A stretch of 64,000 bases of DNA. Origin: Pseudomonas brassicacearum (GTDB lineage Bacteria > Pseudomonadota > Gammaproteobacteria > Pseudomonadales > Pseudomonadaceae). Shown here one piece after another: positions 34,362 to 46,177 of this stretch. Made by a program: the position numbers and the translations under genes. Within the stretch, counting starts at the first letter, position 1; the number at the start of each line of letters is the position of its first letter. The notes below the pieces were generated by a model. It had not been told where the DNA came from. It did not search any database and saw nothing but the letters and a program-made list of their open reading frames with translations. Location of the stretch: NCBI RefSeq assembly GCF_003732265.1, contig NZ_MOBK01000001.1, positions 372,001-436,000 of the forward strand. The letters run 5' to 3'.

Positions 34362-35753
34362 ATGAGTGTGATCATTGCCTTGGCAGCCCTCGCGCTGTTG
34401 ATGCTCGCTGCTTACCGTGGCTACAGCGTTATCCTTTTCGCCCCGATTGCCGCCCTCGGCGCCGTCCTGCTCACCGACCCTTCCGCCGTCGCCCCCGCCT
34501 TCACCGGGGTGTTCATGGAAAAAATGGTCGGCTTCATCAAACTGTATTTCCCGGTGTTCCTGCTCGGTGCCGTGTTCGGCAAGCTGATTGAGTTGTCCGG
34601 CTTCTCGCGCTCCATCGTCGCCGCCGCCATTCGCCTGCTCGGCACACGCCAGGCGATGCTGGTGATCGTGCTGGTTTGCGCGCTGCTCACTTACGGCGGC
34701 GTGTCGTTGTTTGTGGTGGTGTTCGCGGTCTATCCGTTTGCCGCTGAAATGTTCCGCCAGAGCGACATCCCCAAGCGCTTGATCCCGGCGACCATCGCCC
34801 TCGGCGCGTTCTCGTTCACCATGGACGCCCTGCCCGGCACCCCGCAGATCCAGAACATCATCCCCAGCACCTTCTTCAACACCACCGCCTGGGCAGCCCC
34901 GTGGCTGGGTTTGATCGGCACCATTTTTGTGTTCTGCACCGGCATGCTGTTTCTCCAGCGTCAGCGCAACAAGGCGCAACGGGCCGGCGAAGGCTATGGC
35001 ACCGAGTTGCGCAACGAGCCGGAGACCTCCGCCGACATCAAGCTGCCTAACCCGTGGATCGCCCTGTCGCCGCTGCTGGCCGTGGGCATCATGAACCTGC
35101 TGTTCACCCAATGGATCCCGCAGTGGTATGGCAAGACCCACAGCCTCGCGCTGCCGGGCATGGCCGCGCCGGTCACCACCGAAATCGCCAAACTGACGGC
35201 GATCTGGGCGGTTCAGGCGGCATTGCTGGTGGGCATCATCATGGTGCTGGTGTTCGGCTTCCAGGCGATTCGCAGCAAACTCGCCGAAGGCAGTAAAAGT
35301 GCGGTGAGCGGCGCGTTGCTCGCGGCGATGAACACCGCGTCGGAATATGGCTTCGGTGCGGTGATTGCTTCGCTGCCAGGCTTCCTGGTGCTGGCTGACT
35401 GGCTCAAGAGCATCCCCAACCCATTGGTCAACGAAGCCATTACCGTGACCTTGCTCGCGGGCATCACCGGTTCTGCCTCGGGCGGCATGAGCATCGCGCT
35501 GGCGGCCATGGCCAATGACTTCATCGCGGCGGCCCACGCGGCCAACATTCCGCTGGAAGTGCTGCACCGCGTGGCCGCGATGGCCAGTGGTGGCATGGAC
35601 ACCCTGCCGCACAACGGCGCGGTGATTACCTTGCTCGCGGTCACCGGCCTGACGCACCGCGAAGCCTATAAAGACATTTTCTGTATTACGCTGATCAAGA
35701 CCCTGGCGGTCTTCGTGGTCATCGGCACTTTCTACGCCACTGGCATTGTGTGA
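34362..35753 (+). CDS. GntP-family permease, probable beta-hydroxybutyrate transporter
   Basis: A 463-aa membrane protein with about 12 hydrophobic segments. The family pattern includes FLLGAVFGKLIELSGFSRSIV, RLLGTRQAMLVIVLVCALLTYGGVSLFVVVF and ASGGMSIALAAMANDFIAAA with GGMDTLPHNGAVITLLAVTG. Substrate is inferred from the next gene (3-hydroxybutyrate dehydrogenase) and the sigma-54 promoter. The ATG at 34362 has CAGGAG. Confidence 0.85.
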   Translation: MSVIIALAALALLMLAAYRGYSVILFAPIAALGAVLLTDPSAVAPAFTGVFMEKMVGFIKLYFPVFLLGAVFGKLIELSGFSRSIVAAAIRLLGTRQAMLVIVLVCALLTYGGVSLFVVVFAVYPFAAEMFRQSDIPKRLIPATIALGAFSFTMDALPGTPQIQNIIPSTFFNTTAWAAPWLGLIGTIFVFCTGMLFLQRQRNKAQRAGEGYGTELRNEPETSADIKLPNPWIALSPLLAVGIMNLLFTQWIPQWYGKTHSLALPGMAAPVTTEIAKLTAIWAVQAALLVGIIMVLVFGFQAIRSKLAEGSKSAVSGALLAAMNTASEYGFGAVIASLPGFLVLADWLKSIPNPLVNEAITVTLLAGITGSASGGMSIALAAMANDFIAAAHAANIPLEVLHRVAAMASGGMDTLPHNGAVITLLAVTGLTHREAYKDIFCITLIKTLAVFVVIGTFYATGIV

Positions 35754-35760
35754 GGTATTC

Positions 35761-36534
35761 ATGACGACTCTTACAGGCAAGACTGCACTGGTCACCGGTT
35801 CCACCAGCGGCATCGGCCTGGGCATTGCGCTCAGCCTGGCCAAGGCCGGCGCCAACGTGGTGCTCAATGGTTTCGGCGATGCTTCCAAGGTGATTGCCGA
35901 AGTCCAGCAGTTCGGCGGCAAGGTCGGCCATCATCCGGCGGACGTCAGCGACCCGGCACAGATCGCCGAAATGGTTGCCTACGCCGAGCGTGAATTCGGC
36001 GGCATCGACATTCTGGTCAACAACGCCGGCATCCAGCACGTGGCGTCGGTGGAAGAGTTTCCGGTGGAGCGCTGGGATTCGATCATCGCGATCAACCTGT
36101 CATCGGTGTTCCACAGCACCCGCCTGTGCCTGCCTCGCATGCGTGCGAAGAATTGGGGGCGGATCATTAACATTGCCTCGGTGCACGGTCAGGTGGGTTC
36201 GGTGGGCAAAGCGGCGTACGTGGCGGCCAAGCATGGGGTGATCGGCTTGACCAAAGTGGTGGGCCTGGAAACCGCGACGACGCACGTGACGTGCAATGCG
36301 ATTTGCCCGGGCTGGGTGTTGACGCCGCTGGTGCAGAAGCAGATTGATGACCGCGCCGCGACCGGGATCGACCCGCAGCAGGCGCAGCATGATTTGCTGG
36401 CCGAGAAGCAGCCGTCACTGGAATTCGTCACCCCGCCGCAGCTGGGTGAGTTGGTGCTGTTTTTGTGCAGCGAGGCCGGTAGCCAGGTGCGTGGCGCGGC
36501 GTGGAATATTGATGGTGGGTGGTTGGCGCAGTAA
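35761..36534 (+). CDS. bdhA: D-3-hydroxybutyrate dehydrogenase
   Basis: A 257-aa short-chain dehydrogenase oxidising 3-hydroxybutyrate to acetoacetate with NAD. The NAD site is ALVTGSTSGIGLGIALSLA (G-x3-G-x-G), the NNAG motif is DILVNNAGIQHV, and the catalytic Ser/Tyr/Lys are in INIASVHGQVGSVGKAAYVAAKHG. The family-typical C-terminus with FVTPPQLGELVLFLCSEA is present. The start is the ATG at 35761 behind GAGG, 7 bp after the permease stop. Product acetoacetate would be activated by the next gene. Confidence 0.94.
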   Translation: MTTLTGKTALVTGSTSGIGLGIALSLAKAGANVVLNGFGDASKVIAEVQQFGGKVGHHPADVSDPAQIAEMVAYAEREFGGIDILVNNAGIQHVASVEEFPVERWDSIIAINLSSVFHSTRLCLPRMRAKNWGRIINIASVHGQVGSVGKAAYVAAKHGVIGLTKVVGLETATTHVTCNAICPGWVLTPLVQKQIDDRAATGIDPQQAQHDLLAEKQPSLEFVTPPQLGELVLFLCSEAGSQVRGAAWNIDGGWLAQ

Positions 36535-36542
36535 CCAGTCCC

Positions 36543-36651
36543 CTGTGGCGAGGGGGCTTGCCCCCGTTGGGTGGCGTAGCCGCCCCAATGGTTGCATCAA
36601 CCTGTTTACGACTGCTGCGCAGCCGAGCGGGAGCAAGCTCCCTCGCCACAA
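36543..36651. repeat. Intergenic palindromic repeat pair (GTGGCGAGGG family)
   Basis: TGTGGCGAGGGGGCTTGCCC at the left end is mirrored by GGGAGCAAGCTCCCTCGCCA near 36630-36649, with GGGTGGCGTAGCCGCCCCA between them. It separates bdhA from the synthetase gene. Confidence 0.75.
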
Positions 36652-36688
36652 AAGCCCGTGTGTATGTAGATAGAACAAGAGGCAAATC

Positions 36689-38644
<1,956 letters not shown>

Positions 38645-38654
38645 AGAAGATCCC

Positions 38655-38745
38655 CTGTGGGAGCGAGCCTGCTCGCGATAGCGGTATGTCAGCCAATATT
38701 GGTGGTGACTGATGAACCGCTATCGCGAGCAGGCTCACTCCTACA
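38655..38745. repeat. Paired REP palindromes
   Basis: CTGTGGGAGCGAGCCTGCTC (from 38655) is mirrored by 38717-38745. It lies between two convergent genes. Confidence 0.9.
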
Positions 38746-38759
38746 AGTTTAGATTTGTG

Positions 38760-39860
38760 TCAGTCCATTAATCCCCATTCACCTGAAGTGGGCGCTGACG
38801 CATCCGCATGCAGTTTCAACCGCAACCGCAGGTTGTTCACCGAATCAGCATGCTTCAACGCCTCCTCCTCACTGATCGCCCCTTCCACAACCAACGCATA
38901 CAGCGCCCCGTCAAACGTCTGCATCCCCAACTCCGTAGACTTCTCCATGATGCCTTTCAACTCGGCAAATTCATTGCGCCGAATCAAATCGCCAATGGTC
39001 GGCGTGCCCAGCATCACATCCACCACCGCCCGGCGCTGACCATCGCGGGTCGGCACCAGGCGTTGGGAGACGAACGCCTTGAGGTTGTTGCCCAGGTCAT
39101 GCAGCAGTTGCGTATGACGTTCTTCGGGGAAGAAATTGATGATGCGGTCCAGCGCCTGATGGGCGTTATGGGCATGCAGGGTGGAAATCACCAGATGACC
39201 GGTGTCGGCAAATGCCAACGCATGCTCCATGGTTTCGCGATCACGGATTTCGCCAATCAGCACCACATCCGGCGCCTGGCGCAGGGTATTTTTCAGCGCG
39301 GCATGAAAACTTCGGGTGTCGACCCCGACTTCACGCTGGTTGATGATCGACTGCTGGTGCCGGTGGATGTACTCGATCGGGTCTTCAATGGTGACGATAT
39401 GGCCGCTGCTGTGGCGATTGCGGTAATCGATCAACGCCGCCAGCGATGTCGACTTGCCCGAGTCGGTGGCGCCGACGAACAGCATCAAGCCTTGTTTGAG
39501 CATCACGGTGTCCAGCAACACGGGCGGCAACTTGAGGTCTTCGAAACGCGGGATGTCGAGTTTGATGTTACGGATCACAATGGACACATCGTTGCGTTGC
39601 TTGAACACATTGACCCGAAAGCGCCCGATCCCCGGCCGCGACAGGGCCAGGTTCATTTCCAGCTCACGGTCGAACTCAAGACGCTGTTCGGCGTCCATGA
39701 TGTTCGCGGCAATCGCCGCCACTTCACCCGGTTTGAACGGCTGATCGCTCAGGGGTTTGAGCACGCCGTCGAACCGCGCGCTGGGCGGCGCTCCCGTGGA
39801 CAGGTAAAGATCAGCGCCATTATGTTTGGCCAGCCGTGTTAACAGTGCATCGATTTCCAT
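38760..39860 (-). CDS. PilU/PilT-family pilus retraction ATPase, stand-alone copy
   Basis: A 366-aa hexameric ATPase of the twitching-motility type. Walker A is GATDSGKST at residues 130-138 (the usual GATGTGKST with Gly replaced by Asp), the Asp box is IVTIEDPIEYIH, Walker B LRQAPDVVLIGEIRDRETMEHALAFADTGHL and the His box STLHAHNAHQALDR. The overall sequence is closer to PilU than PilT. No pilT or pilus genes adjoin, so this is an extra paralogue. The ATG at 39860 is used. Confidence 0.88.
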   Translation of the reverse strand: MEIDALLTRLAKHNGADLYLSTGAPPSARFDGVLKPLSDQPFKPGEVAAIAANIMDAEQRLEFDRELEMNLALSRPGIGRFRVNVFKQRNDVSIVIRNIKLDIPRFEDLKLPPVLLDTVMLKQGLMLFVGATDSGKSTSLAALIDYRNRHSSGHIVTIEDPIEYIHRHQQSIINQREVGVDTRSFHAALKNTLRQAPDVVLIGEIRDRETMEHALAFADTGHLVISTLHAHNAHQALDRIINFFPEERHTQLLHDLGNNLKAFVSQRLVPTRDGQRRAVVDVMLGTPTIGDLIRRNEFAELKGIMEKSTELGMQTFDGALYALVVEGAISEEEALKHADSVNNLRLRLKLHADASAPTSGEWGLMD

Positions 39861-39981
39861 GGCAAAAAGCACCCGCGAAGCATTCAATGAAAAAATAATG
39901 ACCCAAAACGGGTCATTCAGCGTCTACTGCCCTACGAGGATAGTTGACGCCGCCACACCGACTTAAGCGCAGGACCACTTG

Positions 39982-42519
39982 ATGAACGCATCACCCACCG
40001 GCAGCGATGCCCAGGCCTTGATTGCCCGACTGGACTGGACACAGACCCCTTTGGGCCCTGCCGGCACCTGGCCGCAGAGCCTGCGTACCGCCGTCGACAT
40101 CGTGATTCACTCACCGATGCCGATGCTGTTGCTGTGGGGACCGCAGCTGACGCAAATCTACAACGATGGCTTTGCCCTGCTCGCCGGCAGCAAACATCCA
40201 CACGCTTTCGGACAGCCGACGCACCAGATCTGGCCAGAACTCCAGGACTTTACCGACCCGATTTACAGCGCCGTCCTACAGGGCCAGGTGCGCACCTACA
40301 GTGAGCAGCGCTTTACCCTGCAACGTGACGGTGGTGATTCCGACTTCTGGCTGGATTTGACCTACAGTCCGATCCGCGATGAAAGCGCCGAGGTGGCAGG
40401 CATTCTGGTCACCGCCATCGAAACCAATGAACGCCGGCGCATCGCCCTTGAACTGGAACAACGCTCGGCCGCCAGCCTCAAGGCCCAGCGTGAAACCGAA
40501 CAGCGCCTGCAACTGGCCTTGGCCGCGACCGACTCGGTGGGCACCTGGGACTGGGACATCAGCGAAGACCGCTTTCTCGCCGACGCCCATTTCGCCCAAC
40601 TGCACGGTATCGATCCGGCGATGGCCGGGAAGTTGCCGATCAGCGCCTACCTCCAGGGCGTGCACCCGGAAGACCGGGCGATGATTACGCGCAGCATCAA
40701 GCATTGCATCACCCATGGCACCGAGTACGCCGAGGAATATCGCCTGCTGCAACCCGACGGGCAGTTGAGCTGGGTGTTTGCCCGAGGGCGCTGCTACAAG
40801 GACCACCACGGCCGGCCGATGCGTTTTCTCGGCGCCGCGCTGGACCTGACCGAGCGCAAACGCACCGAACAGGCCTTGCGCCAGAGCCAGACCGAGCTGC
40901 AATTGATCATCAACGCGATGCCGATCCTGATCAGCTATGTCGACAGCGAAGAGCGTTTCCGCCTGAACAATTCGGCCTACCTCGACTGGTATGGCCTGAC
41001 GCCGCAGGAACTGTTTGGCAAAACCATTCGTGAGGTGCTGGGAGACGAGGCCTATGCCTTGCGCGCGGAACACATTGCCGAGGCGCTCAAGGGCAAGCCT
41101 TGTTGTTTCAGCATCAGCACGCCACACCGTGACGGCAGCCTGCGGCACGCGCTGATGAATTACCTGCCGCGCCATGGTGCGGACGGCGCGGTGAATGGGT
41201 TCTACATTTTTGTGATCGACGAAACCGAGCGCAAACAGACCGAAGAAGCCTTGCGCAATCTCAATGAAACCCTGGAAGAACGCGTCGCCGCCCGCACCCA
41301 GCAACTGGCCGAAGCCAATCAGCGTTTGCAGAACGAGATGATCGAACGCGAGCGCGCCGAAGACGCCTTGCGCCATGCACAGAAAATGGAAGCGGTCGGC
41401 CAGCTCACCGGCGGTATCGCCCATGACTTCAACAACATGCTCACCGGGATCATCGGCAGTCTCGACTTGATGCAGCGTTATATCGCCGACGGGCGCACCC
41501 ACGAGATCGGCCGTTTTACCGAAGCCGCCGTGTCCTCGGCCAACCGCGCCGCCTCGTTGACCCATCGCCTGCTGGCGTTCTCCCGTCGCCAGTCACTGGA
41601 TCGCAAACCGCTGAACGCCAATGAACTGGTGCTTTCCCTGGAGGATCTGCTCAGCCGGACCAAGGGCGACCATATCGAACTCAAACTGCAACTGGCCGAT
41701 GAGGTCTGGCCGATCAGCACCGACGTCAGCCAACTGGAAAACGCCCTGCTCAACCTGGTCATAAACGCCCGCGATGCGATGCCCGATGGCGGCCAACTGC
41801 TGATTGAAACGGCTAACGTTTACCTCGACAGCAGCGACATCACCACACTGGAACCGGTCAAGGCCGGGGATTACGTGATGATTGCCGTCAGTGACAACGG
41901 CACCGGCATGACCCCCTCGGTACTGGCCAAGGCATTTGACCCGTTCTTCACCACCAAACCCATCGGCCAAGGCACAGGGCTGGGGTTATCGATGATCTAC
42001 GGCTTCGCCCAGCAATCGGGCGGGCATGTCAGCCTGTTCAGTCTGCCGGGCAAGGGCACCAGCGTGCGCCTGTATTTGCCGCGCTTGCATGCCATGGAAC
42101 CGGAAGACGTGCTGATGCCGGTCACGGGCGAGGCGCCGGCGGCGATTGCCGGTGAAACCGTGGTGCTGGTGGAAGACGATCCGGCGGTGCGCATGCTGGT
42201 ACTCGATTTGCTCAATGAGCTGGGTTACCACGCTCACGAAGCCGAAGACGCGAAGACCGCCCTGCCATTGCTCGAATCGGATTTGCGCGTTGATTTGCTG
42301 GTGACCGATGTCGGGCTGCCGGGCATGAACGGCCGGCAACTGGCGGAGATCGCCCGCCAGCGTCGCCCGGACCTCAAAGTGCTGTTCATGACCGGTTACG
42401 CGGAAACAGCCGCCGAACGCCAGGGCTTTTTGGAGGAAGGCATGGACATGGTGGCCAAGCCCTTCTCCATTGACTTGCTGGCTAACAAGATTCGCACGAT
42501 GATCGGCCAACCCGAGTGA
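39982..42519 (+). CDS. Hybrid sensor histidine kinase with three PAS domains
   Basis: An 845-aa soluble hybrid kinase without membrane segments. PAS-like domains cover about residues 20-150, 170-300 and 310-425, with linking coiled coils ([27 protein letters not shown]). The phospho-His is in [17 protein letters not shown] (near 480), the N box [16 protein letters not shown], the G boxes [10 protein letters not shown] and [16 protein letters not shown] receiver domain ends it with Asp in [13 protein letters not shown]. The ligand is unknown, and no cognate regulator gene is adjacent. Confidence 0.93.
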   Translation: MNASPTGSDAQALIARLDWTQTPLGPAGTWPQSLRTAVDIVIHSPMPMLLLWGPQLTQIYNDGFALLAGSKHPHAFGQPTHQIWPELQDFTDPIYSAVLQGQVRTYSEQRFTLQRDGGDSDFWLDLTYSPIRDESAEVAGILVTAIETNERRRIALELEQRSAASLKAQRETEQRLQLALAATDSVGTWDWDISEDRFLADAHFAQLHGIDPAMAGKLPISAYLQGVHPEDRAMITRSIKHCITHGTEYAEEYRLLQPDGQLSWVFARGRCYKDHHGRPMRFLGAALDLTERKRTEQALRQSQTELQLIINAMPILISYVDSEERFRLNNSAYLDWYGLTPQELFGKTIREVLGDEAYALRAEHIAEALKGKPCCFSISTPHRDGSLRHALMNYLPRHGADGAVNGFYIFVIDETERKQTEEALRNLNETLEERVAARTQQLAEANQRLQNEMIERERAEDALRHAQKMEAVGQLTGGIAHDFNNMLTGIIGSLDLMQRYIADGRTHEIGRFTEAAVSSANRAASLTHRLLAFSRRQSLDRKPLNANELVLSLEDLLSRTKGDHIELKLQLADEVWPISTDVSQLENALLNLVINARDAMPDGGQLLIETANVYLDSSDITTLEPVKAGDYVMIAVSDNGTGMTPSVLAKAFDPFFTTKPIGQGTGLGLSMIYGFAQQSGGHVSLFSLPGKGTSVRLYLPRLHAMEPEDVLMPVTGEAPAAIAGETVVLVEDDPAVRMLVLDLLNELGYHAHEAEDAKTALPLLESDLRVDLLVTDVGLPGMNGRQLAEIARQRRPDLKVLFMTGYAETAAERQGFLEEGMDMVAKPFSIDLLANKIRTMIGQPE

Positions 42520-42570
42520 GTTGAGGCATAATCGCCCGCCCCGCTGTCAGCACGTTGCAAGGTACGCCCC

Positions 42571-42846
42571 ATGAAAGCTCAAGCCCGCCATATTTTGGTG
42601 AAAACCTCGGAAGAAGCCGAGCAGCTCAAACAACGCATCGCCAAGGGTGAAGCGTTCGATGTGCTGGCCAAAAAGTACTCCACCTGCCCGTCCGGCAAGC
42701 GCGGCGGCGACCTCGGTGAAGTGCGCCCGGGGCAGATGGTCGGGGTGATTGATGCGGTGATTTTCAAGAAACCGCTGCGGGTGGTGCATGGGCCGATCAA
42801 GAGCAAGTTCGGGTATCACCTGGTGCAGGTGTTTTACCGGGATTGA
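42571..42846 (+). CDS. Peptidyl-prolyl cis-trans isomerase, parvulin type (second copy)
   Basis: A 91-aa parvulin (MKAQARHILVKTSEEAEQLKQR, STCPSGKRGGDLGEVRPGQMV, GPIKSKFGYHLVQVFYRD). It is a diverged paralogue of the one at 26576, without signal peptide, so cytoplasmic. Confidence 0.92.
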   Translation: MKAQARHILVKTSEEAEQLKQRIAKGEAFDVLAKKYSTCPSGKRGGDLGEVRPGQMVGVIDAVIFKKPLRVVHGPIKSKFGYHLVQVFYRD

Positions 42847-42877
42847 GCGGTTGGCTCACCAACATTTCTGGCTAGAC

Positions 42878-42911
42878 ACTTACCTGTGGTGAGGGAGCCC
42901 CCTCACCATAA
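42878..42911. repeat. Short REP-like palindrome
   Basis: TGTGGTGAGGGAGCC and CCCTCACCA form an imperfect palindrome between the parvulin and kinase genes. Confidence 0.6.
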
Positions 42912-42920
42912 AATTGCATT

Positions 42921-43856
42921 TCAATCTTTGGGGATCAACGCTCCGGGCACCTGAATCACCCGACTCGCCAACCGATGCCCCGCCTCAGCCGCTTCAACCG
43001 CGCTCCCGCCCTTGAGCCGACTGGCCAGGTACGCCGCACTGAACGAATCCCCCGCCGCCGTCGTATCAACAACACGCTCGACCTTTTGGGCCGGCACTTC
43101 AAACGACTCGCCGTCACAGCGAATCAGGCACGCGTCTGAACCGCGCTTGAGCACCACTTCCGGCGTGCCGATCTGTTCGTAAGCATCGAACACTGCCTGA
43201 CAACTGGAAAAATGGAACAACGCCTGCTCGTCCTCAACCGTCAGCAACGCCAGGTCCACATACGGCAACACACTGCGATACGCCGCGCGCGCTTCTTCAA
43301 CAGTAGCCCACAAGCGTGGCCGGTAGTTGTTATCGAAGACGATACGCGCATCTCGCTGGCGGGCTTCGATCAAGGTTTCCAGCAACTTCTCCCGACCTTG
43401 CACACCAAGCACCGCCAGGGTGATGCCACTGAAATACAGCACGTCGTAATCCGGCAGCGCCGCCAGAATCGGCGCGGCGGCCGGCGTGGTGAAGCAATCG
43501 CGCACCGCCGCTTCATTGCGCCAGTAAAGGAAACGGCGCTCGCCGGCGGCGTCGGTCTGGATGCAATACAAACCGGGCAAACGTCCCGGTAAACGCTGGA
43601 CCATGCCCAGGCCGATGTTTTCGCCGGCCCAGTTCTGGCACATCGCGTCGCTGAAGCTGTCGTCGCCCAGGGCGGTGACGTAATCGACGATGCCGCTCGC
43701 GCCCAGCTCACGGGACAGGTAGACGGCGGTGTTCAGGGTGTCACCGCCGAAGCTTTGTTGCAGGCTGCCGTCGGCGCGTTGTTGCAGCTCGATCATGCAT
43801 TCGCCGATCAGGGCGATGCGCGGGGTGTTGGGGCCGAGGGTGTTGATGGTGTGCAT
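42921..43856 (-). CDS. kdgK: PfkB-family kinase, probable 2-keto-3-deoxygluconate kinase
   Basis: A 311-aa ribokinase-type sugar kinase. The start PRIALIGECMIELQQR and SFGGDTLNTAVYLSREL fit KDG kinases, which bind the linear sugar acid. The ATP/catalytic C-terminal motif is DTTAAGDSFSAAYLASRL with Asp base. It would make 2-keto-3-deoxy-6-phosphogluconate for the Entner-Doudoroff pathway. It is the last gene of a minus-strand group with a D-amino-acid lyase, RidA and an ABC importer, which suggests that the KDG comes from D-glucosaminate. Confidence 0.83.
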   Translation of the reverse strand: MHTINTLGPNTPRIALIGECMIELQQRADGSLQQSFGGDTLNTAVYLSRELGASGIVDYVTALGDDSFSDAMCQNWAGENIGLGMVQRLPGRLPGLYCIQTDAAGERRFLYWRNEAAVRDCFTTPAAAPILAALPDYDVLYFSGITLAVLGVQGREKLLETLIEARQRDARIVFDNNYRPRLWATVEEARAAYRSVLPYVDLALLTVEDEQALFHFSSCQAVFDAYEQIGTPEVVLKRGSDACLIRCDGESFEVPAQKVERVVDTTAAGDSFSAAYLASRLKGGSAVEAAEAGHRLASRVIQVPGALIPKD

Positions 43857-43896
43857 GTTGTGGGGTCTCTGGTGTTTCTGTGTTTTCTGTCAGGCC

Positions 43897-43977
43897 GCCT
43901 TCGCGAGCAAGCCCGCTCCCACATTAATCTTGTGAACTCCCGAGATCTAATGTGGGAGCGGGCTTGCTCGCGAAGGC
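43897..43977. repeat. Paired REP palindromes
   Basis: GCCTTCGCGAGCAAGCCCGC (from 43897) is mirrored by 43949-43977. Sequence and arrangement are almost the same as the pair at 32553. Confidence 0.9.
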
Positions 43978-43996
43978 CGCGCCTCGGTCCGGAGCC

Positions 43997-45214
43997 TTAG
44001 AAACAGGTGTCCATGGTTTCGATGACATTCATCTGATCATCCACCAGACACCCCGTGCGCCACTTGTCGAACGTCAGGCACGGGTGCGAAGTACCGAACG
44101 AAATGATGTCGCCCACCCGCAACTCAACCCCCGGCGCCACGGTCATGAACGCATGCTGGTCCATCACCGCCGTCACCTTGCAGGCACTGACGTCCTCGCC
44201 TTTCGCCGGCACCACACCGGGCTTGTAACGCAGCAACGGCACCGGCAGACCGGCGTCGTAGGCCACATCGCGCTTGCCCAGGGCAATCACCGCAAAACCC
44301 GGTTCCGGCATCGACTGCACGTGCGCCCAGACTTCCAGCGCCGGGCGCAGGCCTTCATTCAGGTCGCTACGGCGGTCGAGCACGCAGCATTGCGCTTCCT
44401 TATAGATGCCATGGTCGTGGGCCACGTAGCTGCCCGGACGCAACACACTGAGGAAACGCCCGCCAGCGTTCTGTGCTTCGAACTCCTCGGCAATCAAGTC
44501 ATACCAGGCCGAACCCGATGCAGTGATGATCGGCTTGGCAATCGCAAACGCGCCGCTGTCCTGCAACTGCACAGCCAAACGCACCAATGACTGGGCGAAT
44601 GCGCGGATGCCGGTGACCGCGTGATCACCATGGATCACGCCTTCGTAGCCTTCGATGCCGGTCAGGGCCAGCGCCGGCTGCGCATTGATAGCCTGGGCCA
44701 GTGCGATGACTTCGTCTTCAGTGCGGCAACCGCAACGACCGCCGACCACGCCGTACTCGATCATCACGTTCAGGCGCACGCCGCGTGAGGCGAAGTAGGC
44801 GCCGAGGTCAGCGACGTTGTCCGGGTGATCGACCATGCAATGGAAATCGAACGTCGGGTCCGCCAGCAGATCGGCGATCAGCGCCATGTTCGGCGTACCG
44901 ACCAATTGGTTGGCCATCAGCACCCGACGCACGCCATGGGCATACGCCGCACGGGTTTGTGTGGCGCTGGCCAGGGTGATGCCCCAGGCGCCAGCATCCA
45001 GTTGGCGGCGAAACAAGGCCGGGGTCATGCTGGTTTTGCCGTGGGGCGCGAGCTCGGCGCCGCTGTTGCTGACAAAGTTCTGCATCCAGCGAATGTTGTG
45101 TTCCAGCGCTTCGCGGTGCAGCACCAGCGCCGGCAGGCTGACATCGCGGACCAGATTGGCGCCGGTTTGGGCAAAGCCCTTTTCCACGGCGGCAGTATTG
45201 TTGGCAGTAGACAT
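43997..45214 (-). CDS. PLP-dependent D-amino-acid lyase (DSD1/D-threonine-aldolase fold), probable D-glucosaminate dehydratase
   Basis: A 405-aa enzyme with the alanine-racemase-type barrel and C-terminal metal-binding D-serine-dehydratase-like domain. The PLP lysine is in LAPHGKTSMTPALFRRQLDAGAWGIT (near residue 58). The metal ligands fit the C-terminal HAFM and SFGTSHPCLTFDKW (His and Cys). Annotation pipelines call this amino-acid deaminase. P. fluorescens D-glucosaminate dehydratase is of this family, as I recall. The neighbours (KDG kinase, RidA, ABC importer) suit that reaction, D-glucosaminate to KDG and ammonia. Start ATG 45214 has GAGGAG. Confidence 0.78.
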   Translation of the reverse strand: MSTANNTAAVEKGFAQTGANLVRDVSLPALVLHREALEHNIRWMQNFVSNSGAELAPHGKTSMTPALFRRQLDAGAWGITLASATQTRAAYAHGVRRVLMANQLVGTPNMALIADLLADPTFDFHCMVDHPDNVADLGAYFASRGVRLNVMIEYGVVGGRCGCRTEDEVIALAQAINAQPALALTGIEGYEGVIHGDHAVTGIRAFAQSLVRLAVQLQDSGAFAIAKPIITASGSAWYDLIAEEFEAQNAGGRFLSVLRPGSYVAHDHGIYKEAQCCVLDRRSDLNEGLRPALEVWAHVQSMPEPGFAVIALGKRDVAYDAGLPVPLLRYKPGVVPAKGEDVSACKVTAVMDQHAFMTVAPGVELRVGDIISFGTSHPCLTFDKWRTGCLVDDQMNVIETMDTCF

Positions 45215-45253
45215 GGTCGAACTCCTCACATTCGCGGCCGCAGGCAGCCGCAT

Positions 45254-46018
45254 TTATTCGTTGATACGCCGGGCCAGGTTGTTGGCGTTGTCGATCAGCA
45301 CCCGGCGATAGTCGTTGTAATGGGTCTTGGCATCGGCCCGTGGGGCCACGATGCACAGGGTCGCAATGGCCACGCCATTAGGGTCTTTGACCGGGGCGGC
45401 GAAGCAATGGGTAAAGGTGTCGGCGACGCTATCGAAGGAGAAAAACCCGTCGATGCCAGCCTGACGGATTTCAGCCAGGAACTGTTCGAGCGGCAGGCGT
45501 TCGCCGTTGGGCAGGATGAAATCGTCGTGGTCGATCAGGTCGACGATTTCTTCGTCACTCAAATGCGCCAACAGCAGGCGCCCGGAAGCGGTCCAGGGAA
45601 TCGGCGCGTTTTCGCCGATATCCGAAGAAATGCGGAAATGCCGCTCGCCCTCCTTCATCAATGCCACGGTGTATTTGCGCCCATTGAGCAGGCACATCTG
45701 GGCGGTTTCGTGGGTCTGGCTGACGATCTCCTGCAAGGCGTGATCGGCCTCGCGGGTCAGGTCGAAATGACGCAAATGCGCCTGCCCGAGGAAGTACAAC
45801 TGACGGCCAAGGTAGACGTGCCCGTCCTTGCCCACGGCTTCCAGAATGCGCCGTTCCAGCAAGGACGCGACCAGTTCGTAGACCGTGGATTTCGGGCTGC
45901 CGATGCCGCTGGCGATTTCATTCGGGCGCAGGGGTTTGCCGATTTCCTTGAGGAAATCGAGGATATCGAACGCCCGGTCCAGACCGCGTGCCCGGCGCTT
46001 GATGGTGTCTTCAGTCAT
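45254..46018 (-). CDS. IclR-family transcriptional regulator
   Basis: A 254-aa regulator. The N-terminal winged HTH is RAFDILDFLKEIGKPLRPNEIASGIGSPKSTVYELVASLLERRIL and the C-terminal effector-binding domain includes RHFRISSDIGENAPIPWTASGRLLLAHL and SVADTFTHCFAAPVKDPNGVAIATLCI. An upstream ATG at 46033 would add five residues. It lies within the catabolic group, 39 bp before the lyase, and likely controls it and the ABC genes; a palindromic candidate operator is at 49645-49684. Confidence 0.88.
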   Translation of the reverse strand: MTEDTIKRRARGLDRAFDILDFLKEIGKPLRPNEIASGIGSPKSTVYELVASLLERRILEAVGKDGHVYLGRQLYFLGQAHLRHFDLTREADHALQEIVSQTHETAQMCLLNGRKYTVALMKEGERHFRISSDIGENAPIPWTASGRLLLAHLSDEEIVDLIDHDDFILPNGERLPLEQFLAEIRQAGIDGFFSFDSVADTFTHCFAAPVKDPNGVAIATLCIVAPRADAKTHYNDYRRVLIDNANNLARRINE

Positions 46019-46102
46019 GTCTGTGGTTCCCATACAAAGTGCCGGGAGTTTACCTAGAGTGCGGTGGCGACTGTTAGGCCGCCATCGTCGGAACGCCGCC
46101 CG

Positions 46103-46155
46103 GAGCAAGCCACGCTCCCACATTTGGAACGCATTCCAATGTGGAGCGTGGCTTG
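46103..46155. repeat. Paired REP-like palindrome
   Basis: GAGCAAGCCACGCTCCCACA (from 46103) is mirrored by 46138-46155. It lies between the IclR and RidA genes. Confidence 0.85.
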
Positions 46156-46177
46156 CCCGCGACGGGCGCGACTCGGT

